Shown piece after piece: positions 63,653 through 64,000 of a DNA stretch of 64,000 nt. The stretch is from Streptomyces tubercidicus (lineage in GTDB: Bacteria; Actinomycetota; Actinomycetes; Streptomycetales; Streptomycetaceae): positions 2,666,001-2,730,000 of the forward strand of contig NZ_CP114205.1 of the NCBI RefSeq assembly GCF_027497495.1, read 5' to 3'. Below the pieces are notes generated by a model, which was given only the letters and a program-made list of their open reading frames with translations, searched no databases and was not told the origin of the DNA. Within the stretch, counting starts at the first letter, position 1; each line of letters begins with the position of its first letter. Both the position numbers and the translations under genes were made by a program.

Positions 63653-64000
63653 TCAGCCGCGCAGGGCCTGGACCGCAGCTTCCAGTCGCTTGCCGTAGTC
63701 CGCGTCCGCCTTGCGGAAGTTCTCGATCGCCCGCTGGGCGATGTCATCGCGGGAGACCTGGGAGATGAAGCCCGCCAGGTTGTTGATCAGGCGCTCCTTC
63801 TCGTCCTCCGCCATCAGCCGGTAGAGGTTGCCGGCCTGGACGAAGTCGTCGTCCTCCGCGTGCGAGGGCGCGACATGCTCGCCGGTGGGGCCGGTGACGG
63901 TAGCCGGCTGCCACAGCGGACGGCCGGTCTCGACCGGGCCGCCGAAGCTGTTGGGCTCGTAGTTCTTCTGGCCCGCGTGCCGCCCGTCGTACATCACACC
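63653..64000 (-). CDS. catalase, C-terminal part (gene cut by window edge)
   Basis: The last 115 codons of a monofunctional heme catalase, which removes hydrogen peroxide. YDGRHAGQKNYEPNSFGGP and the following QAGNLYRLMAEDEKERLINNLAGFI are characteristic of the small-subunit (clade 3) catalases near their C-terminus. The heme-binding and active-site part is outside the window. The gene reads leftward and starts beyond 64000. Confidence 0.92.
   Translation of the reverse strand, partial: GVMYDGRHAGQKNYEPNSFGGPVETGRPLWQPATVTGPTGEHVAPSHAEDDDFVQAGNLYRLMAEDEKERLINNLAGFISQVSRDDIAQRAIENFRKADADYGKRLEAAVQALRG

Overview
This window is chromosomal DNA from a Streptomyces. The base composition is very GC-rich with strongly GC-biased third codon positions. 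Many Streptomyces marker genes are present: sodN/sodX, snapalysin with its LysR regulator, rshA-sigH, wblE, dasR, B12-controlled class Ia nrdAB, sigR-rsrA and hisN. From memory, the gene order follows the S. coelicolor core segment from about SCO5262 down to SCO5207. It is not S. coelicolor itself: extra genes sit between sodN and rshA, and one operon (dasABC) has been reduced to a remnant. I saw no tRNA, rRNA, insertion sequence, prophage or CRISPR array.

Layout. 0.3-5.2 kb: an SCO6745-type protein, a leaderless HTH/Clp-N gene pair, HutD, a zinc-type dehydrogenase and malic enzyme. 5.7-8.5 kb: a complete glutamate-type ABC importer. 8.5-11 kb: a methyltransferase, a CGNR regulator and the nickel superoxide dismutase pair sodX/sodN. 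11-30 kb is the accessory-like part: an antiporter, snpR/snpA, a fluoride-exporter operon (crcB-DUF190-crcB), corA, an MFS pump with a divergent WYL regulator, copper ATPase copA, a FabH-like enzyme, glutaminase, an AraC regulator, a PLP deaminase, a second antiporter and small zinc proteins. 30-36 kb is a stress and signalling block: rshA-sigH, a lipid kinase, wblE, a PdtaS-type kinase and a DasR-linked small RNA. 36-40 kb is the amino-sugar block: nagB, a GH3 hexosaminidase, the das remnant and dasR. 40-46 kb: a DUF3311/symporter pair, then a B12 riboswitch with nrdA-nrdB. 46-55 kb: a penicillin-binding protein, peptide deformylase, a TPR protein, two HD-domain membrane proteins and rsrA/sigR. 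55-64 kb: an XRE-cupin regulator, a hydrolase, an SRAP protein, an M50 protease, aroA-rsgA, an SMR exporter, TetR, hisN, a CBS protein and the 3' end of a catalase gene.

How it works together. Four regulatory circuits can be read directly. DasR binding sites (dre) lie before nagB, in the das/dasR intergenic region and at the promoter of a probable scr5239-type sRNA. A near-perfect SigR promoter precedes the long form of sigR. A cobalamin riboswitch and an NrdR-like box precede nrdAB. Rex-like palindromes precede wblE and the CBS gene.

The most unusual features are the collapse of dasABC to a 92-codon chimeric ORF that keeps both dre sites and its coupling to the hexosaminidase gene, and at least six 15-21 bp minisatellite arrays scattered through the window. 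Next are a penicillin-binding protein that has lost two of three transpeptidase motifs, and a possible 22-residue protein gene in front of nrdA.
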